Assembly: GCA_029287815.1 (NCBI GenBank) | Contig: JARFQK010000236.1 | Span: 1-17,179 of the forward strand | DNA from: Gammaproteobacteria bacterium | Lineage (GTDB): Bacteria; Pseudomonadota; Gammaproteobacteria; SZUA-229 | Direction of reading: 5' to 3' | DNA: 17,179 nt | Shown: positions 14,174 through 17,179 of the stretch, in pieces | Position numbering within the stretch: position 1 is the first letter of the stretch | Layout: each line of letters starts with the position of its first letter | The notes under the pieces: generated by a model | What the model was told of the DNA's origin: nothing | The model's input: only the letters and a program-made list of their open reading frames with translations | Database searches by the model: none | Made by a program: the position numbers and the translations under genes

Positions 14174-15361
14174 ATGTCGAAAGTACTTGTCGAAAATCCG
14201 GAGGACCAGACGCAGACGCCTTTTCTCAGGGGTATACTCACGCGTTCACTGCAGAAGTCCGGACTGAACTTTGATCAAGCACATGCGCTCGCGAACAAGA
14301 TACGCGATGAAATAGAAGAAAGGCCGTTGGTCACGACGCTTGATATCGAACATCTCGTGATCAAACAGCTGAAGAAAGCCGATGCCGAACAGGCAATCGA
14401 ATTGTATGAAAGCAGAAATATGCCGTACATGCTCCAGGTGGAGAGCGACGACGGCCAGTTTGCGGCATTCTCGCCCGCGCGGTATCGGGCCGATCTGGAA
14501 GCGATAGGCCTGAAACCCGAGGAAGCGCTGACTATCGTCGATGAGCTCAGCGCCCATCTGTTGCGCAGAAACAAACCGGATGTCACCTCGAAGTACATCG
14601 CGAAAATAACTTACCGTATGTTGCGCAAATCGAAAGACCTGGGTGAACGGGTCGCTTACCGATGGCTGGTCTGGCGTGACTTCATACACAGCGGCCGACC
14701 GATCGTATTTCTGATCGGTGGAACTTCGGGCTGCGGCAAGAGCACGATAGCAACTGTGCTCGCGAGCCGGCTGGAGATTGCCCGTATGCAGTCAACCGAT
14801 ATGTTGAGGGAAGTCATGCGGACGATGATTCCCGTTGAAGTCGAACCGATCCTGCACAAGTCCTCCTACACAGCCTGGCAGGAGCTGTCGCATGAAGATC
14901 TGGCAGCAGCGGGCAAGGATGACAGGATTTTCATCGGCTATCGGCGGCAGGCGCAGATCATATCCGTGGCCATCAAGGCCATGTTGGAAAGAGCAATACA
15001 CGAGCGTGTATCGGTGATCATCGAAGGCGTGCATTTTCATCCCTCGATCATCAAGAGAATCATCGAGCCTGGCGATGCCCTGGTGGTGCCGATCATGCTC
15101 GCCGTCTTGAAGAAGAAACTGCTGCAGGATCGGATCAAAGGCAGAGGTTCTATCGCGCCAAAGCGGCGCTCGAAGTTGTATCTCGAGCATTTTGATGCGA
15201 TCTGGAAGCTGCAATCGTATCTGTTGTCGGAGTCGGATCAGGCCGATGTTCCGATCATCAGCAACACGGACAAGGAAGATGTCTTCCGCGAGATCATGCT
15301 GTACACGATCGAAAAACTCGCCAAAGACTTTGATAAAGAGGCTCAAGATGTCTTTGCTTGA
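14174..15361 (+). CDS. 2-phosphoglycerate kinase-like P-loop protein
   Basis: A 395-residue protein resembling archaeal 2-phosphoglycerate kinase, which makes 2,3-bisphosphoglycerate for the cyclic phosphate store of methanogens. Residues ~15-100 look like an ATP-cone regulatory domain (FLRGILTRSLQKSG, then helical). The kinase domain has a Walker A motif GGTSGCGKST at 182-191, followed by QSTDMLREVMR, a segment like that of nucleotide-binding small-molecule kinases, and IIEGVHFHP. Bacterial members have no settled function, and the substrate here is not shown by the sequence. The next gene, a phosphate transporter, starts 24 bases after its stop, pointing to co-transcription and a phosphate-related role. 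The ATG at 14174 lacks a well-placed ribosome binding site. Confidence 0.78.
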   Translation: MSKVLVENPEDQTQTPFLRGILTRSLQKSGLNFDQAHALANKIRDEIEERPLVTTLDIEHLVIKQLKKADAEQAIELYESRNMPYMLQVESDDGQFAAFSPARYRADLEAIGLKPEEALTIVDELSAHLLRRNKPDVTSKYIAKITYRMLRKSKDLGERVAYRWLVWRDFIHSGRPIVFLIGGTSGCGKSTIATVLASRLEIARMQSTDMLREVMRTMIPVEVEPILHKSSYTAWQELSHEDLAAAGKDDRIFIGYRRQAQIISVAIKAMLERAIHERVSVIIEGVHFHPSIIKRIIEPGDALVVPIMLAVLKKKLLQDRIKGRGSIAPKRRSKLYLEHFDAIWKLQSYLLSESDQADVPIISNTDKEDVFREIMLYTIEKLAKDFDKEAQDVFA

Positions 15362-15385
15362 CGCAATGCGAATGGCGAGCTCACT

Positions 15386-17170
15386 ATGCTGATGCCGCCG
15401 CGATCGGACCTGAAGAAAAAACTGATGCCACTTCCGGGGATCTTGCTGGTTGCGCTGGCGCCAGTCGCGATGGCGAGTGACCTGGCTGCCCAGGACGTGG
15501 ACTGGTTTTATCTGTCGATGGCCCTGTTTGGTGGTCTGGCGATGTTTCTCTATGGCATGGAGCAGATGTCGGACGGGCTACAGGCGGCAGCGGGCGACCG
15601 GCTCAAGGATGTGCTCGCCGGGTTGACCAGGAATCGTTTTCTAGGTGCAATCACCGGTACCTTCGTCACTGCTGTACTGAATTCATCCTCGGTCACGACG
15701 GTACTGGTCGTTGGTTTTATCTCGGCTGGCTTTATGACGTTGACCCAGTCGGTCGGCATCATCATGGGCGCCAATATCGGCAGTACCTTCACCGCTCAGA
15801 TCGTCGCGTTCAATGTGACGCAATACGCCTTGCTGCTGGTCGCGGTCGGTTTTTTCATGCTCTTTACCGCGAAGACCGAGCGTGTCCGCCACTATGGCAG
15901 CATGCTGATGGGCCTGGGTCTGATCTTCTATGGGATGGGCGTGATGGGCGAGGCGATGAATCCGTTGCGAACCTATGAGCCTTTTCTCGACCTGATGGTT
16001 CGAATGGAGAATCCACTGCTCGGCATTCTGGTTGGTGCCGTGTTCACCGGTCTGGTGCAGTCGTCGGCGGCGACCACGGGTATTGCGATCGTGATGGCGA
16101 CTGAGGGTTTGATCTCGCTACCAGCAGGCATCGCGCTGTCATTCGGTGCGAATATTGGAACTTGCGTCACAGCGGTCCTGGCTGCGATCGGTAAGCCTGC
16201 CGAAGCGGTGCGGGCGGCCGTGGTGCATATCGCCTTCAACATTGCCGGCGTTTTGCTGTGGATCATGTTCATACCACAGCTCGCGGATTTTATCGTCGCG
16301 ATTTCGCCCTCCTCGCCCGAGCTCACCGGTAAAGCCAGAATGGCCGCTGATGTTCCACGCCAGATCGCCAATGCGCACACGGTGTTCAATCTGGCCAATA
16401 CGCTGGTTTTCATCTGGTTCACACCGCTGTTCGCGAAACTGGCGGTGGCACTTGTGCCGGAGAAACCCAAAGCGGAGAAAGTGATCGTCAAGCCGCGGTT
16501 CCTGAATGATGAACTGCTGGAAGTGCCGAGCGTGGCGTTGGAGAATGTGCGCTTTGAGATCGGTCATATGGGCGAGATTATCAGTGATATGCTGACCACA
16601 TTGTGGATGGCCTTCCAGACGAGGAATAGGGACATGGTCGATGAAGTCATCAAAATGGATGACAAAGTCGATGTCTTGTCCGAGCAGATACTGGAGTACC
16701 TGGGTGAGATACAACAGGAGTCGCTGACCGACGAGAGCAGTCATTATTTTCAGGTGCTTATGACTGCGACCATCAACATAGAGAGCCTCGCCGACGTGAT
16801 CGAAACTGATCTAACGGCTATTTGCAAGAAGTTTATTGACTATCAACTCGAAGAGAATGATGAAACGCAGGAGTTGCTGATTGAGTTTTCCAAAACGGTG
16901 TCCGGTGCTTTCGATCGACTGGTTGTCGCGATCAAAACCGACGACCAGAACGCGGCTGCCGAGGTGATTGCGCTCAAGGAACATGTCCGCCACGCGGTCG
17001 ATGATATTCTGAAAAACCAGGCGAGCCGCCTGAGTGTGCAAACCAGCAAAGATCTGCTGCTGGTGAGGCTGGAACTCGAACTGGTCGATCAATTGAGGCG
17101 CATCTACACGTTGACCAAACGTATTTCACGCGAATTCATACCTGATGAACTTGCGTTGAAGGTGGAATGA
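15386..17170 (+). CDS. Na+/phosphate cotransporter with C-terminal PhoU-like domain
   Basis: A 594-residue membrane protein of the NptA/PNaS family, which imports phosphate with sodium. Residues ~13-30 are a hydrophobic signal or first membrane segment. Two inverted-topology repeats follow: NSSSVTT (99-105) with GANIGS (128-133), and QSSAATT (225-231) with GANIGT (254-259). The QSSS-type motifs line the transport path; the first repeat here has Asn where Gln is usual. Residues ~385-594 form a cytoplasmic PhoU-like helical domain (LENVRFEIGHMGEII onward), as in many bacterial members, probably regulating uptake. The start could also be the ATG at 15392. It closes the window and is coupled to the 2PGK-like gene. 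Together with ppk1 and PPK2 it supplies the phosphate that the cluster stores. Confidence 0.93.
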   Translation: MLMPPRSDLKKKLMPLPGILLVALAPVAMASDLAAQDVDWFYLSMALFGGLAMFLYGMEQMSDGLQAAAGDRLKDVLAGLTRNRFLGAITGTFVTAVLNSSSVTTVLVVGFISAGFMTLTQSVGIIMGANIGSTFTAQIVAFNVTQYALLLVAVGFFMLFTAKTERVRHYGSMLMGLGLIFYGMGVMGEAMNPLRTYEPFLDLMVRMENPLLGILVGAVFTGLVQSSAATTGIAIVMATEGLISLPAGIALSFGANIGTCVTAVLAAIGKPAEAVRAAVVHIAFNIAGVLLWIMFIPQLADFIVAISPSSPELTGKARMAADVPRQIANAHTVFNLANTLVFIWFTPLFAKLAVALVPEKPKAEKVIVKPRFLNDELLEVPSVALENVRFEIGHMGEIISDMLTTLWMAFQTRNRDMVDEVIKMDDKVDVLSEQILEYLGEIQQESLTDESSHYFQVLMTATINIESLADVIETDLTAICKKFIDYQLEENDETQELLIEFSKTVSGAFDRLVVAIKTDDQNAAAEVIALKEHVRHAVDDILKNQASRLSVQTSKDLLLVRLELELVDQLRRIYTLTKRISREFIPDELALKVE

Positions 17171-17179
17171 CCAATCTCG

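Overview
The window looks like a gammaproteobacterial chromosome. This rests on gene content, a GC content in the middle fifties by eye, and a GTAGGAGCGGCTTC-type REP element of the kind known from Pseudomonas and related lineages. It is inferred from style rather than from any marker gene, so the taxonomic level is tentative. No rRNA, tRNA, CRISPR array, prophage or intact insertion sequence was seen. Coding density is high and the genes appear intact, except the first, which is cut by the window edge.

Layout. (1) Positions 1-3209: the 3' end of a rotary V/A-type ATPase operon, with subunit E (partial), a DUF2764 subunit and catalytic subunit A. It ends at A; subunits B and D do not follow. 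(2) 3210-3640: a gene-free stretch with an inverted-repeat pair resembling a small non-autonomous mobile element, then the promoter region of a cytochrome c5-like gene (3641-3946), which has a clear rho-independent terminator. (3) 4027-4902, minus: a CPBP-family membrane protease. (4) 5006-5076: a REP doublet. (5) 5101-6690, minus: a two-gene unit of a SAM-dependent methyltransferase and a CYTH-domain phosphohydrolase. (6) 6849-11551, plus: polyphosphate kinase ppk1, a CYTH-like/CHAD protein, and an orphan ParA-type ATPase. (7) 11535-13831, minus: a tandem-domain PPK2 (polyphosphate:AMP phosphotransferase) followed by a histidine phosphatase. (8) 14174-17170, plus: a 2-phosphoglycerate-kinase-like P-loop protein and a Na+/phosphate cotransporter with a PhoU-like tail.

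From 5101 onward almost every gene concerns phosphate or polyphosphate: uptake (Na/Pi-PhoU), polymer synthesis (PPK1), polymer use (PPK2/PAP), triphosphate chemistry (CYTH), polyphosphate binding (CHAD), and small phosphoester turnover (histidine phosphatase, 2PGK-like). The most intriguing element is the ParA ATPase, whose start lies 9 bases after the CHAD stop and which has no ParB partner in view. Because CHAD proteins are known to bind polyphosphate granules and orphan ParA proteins position other cargos, a polyphosphate-granule positioning system is a testable hypothesis. It is inference only.
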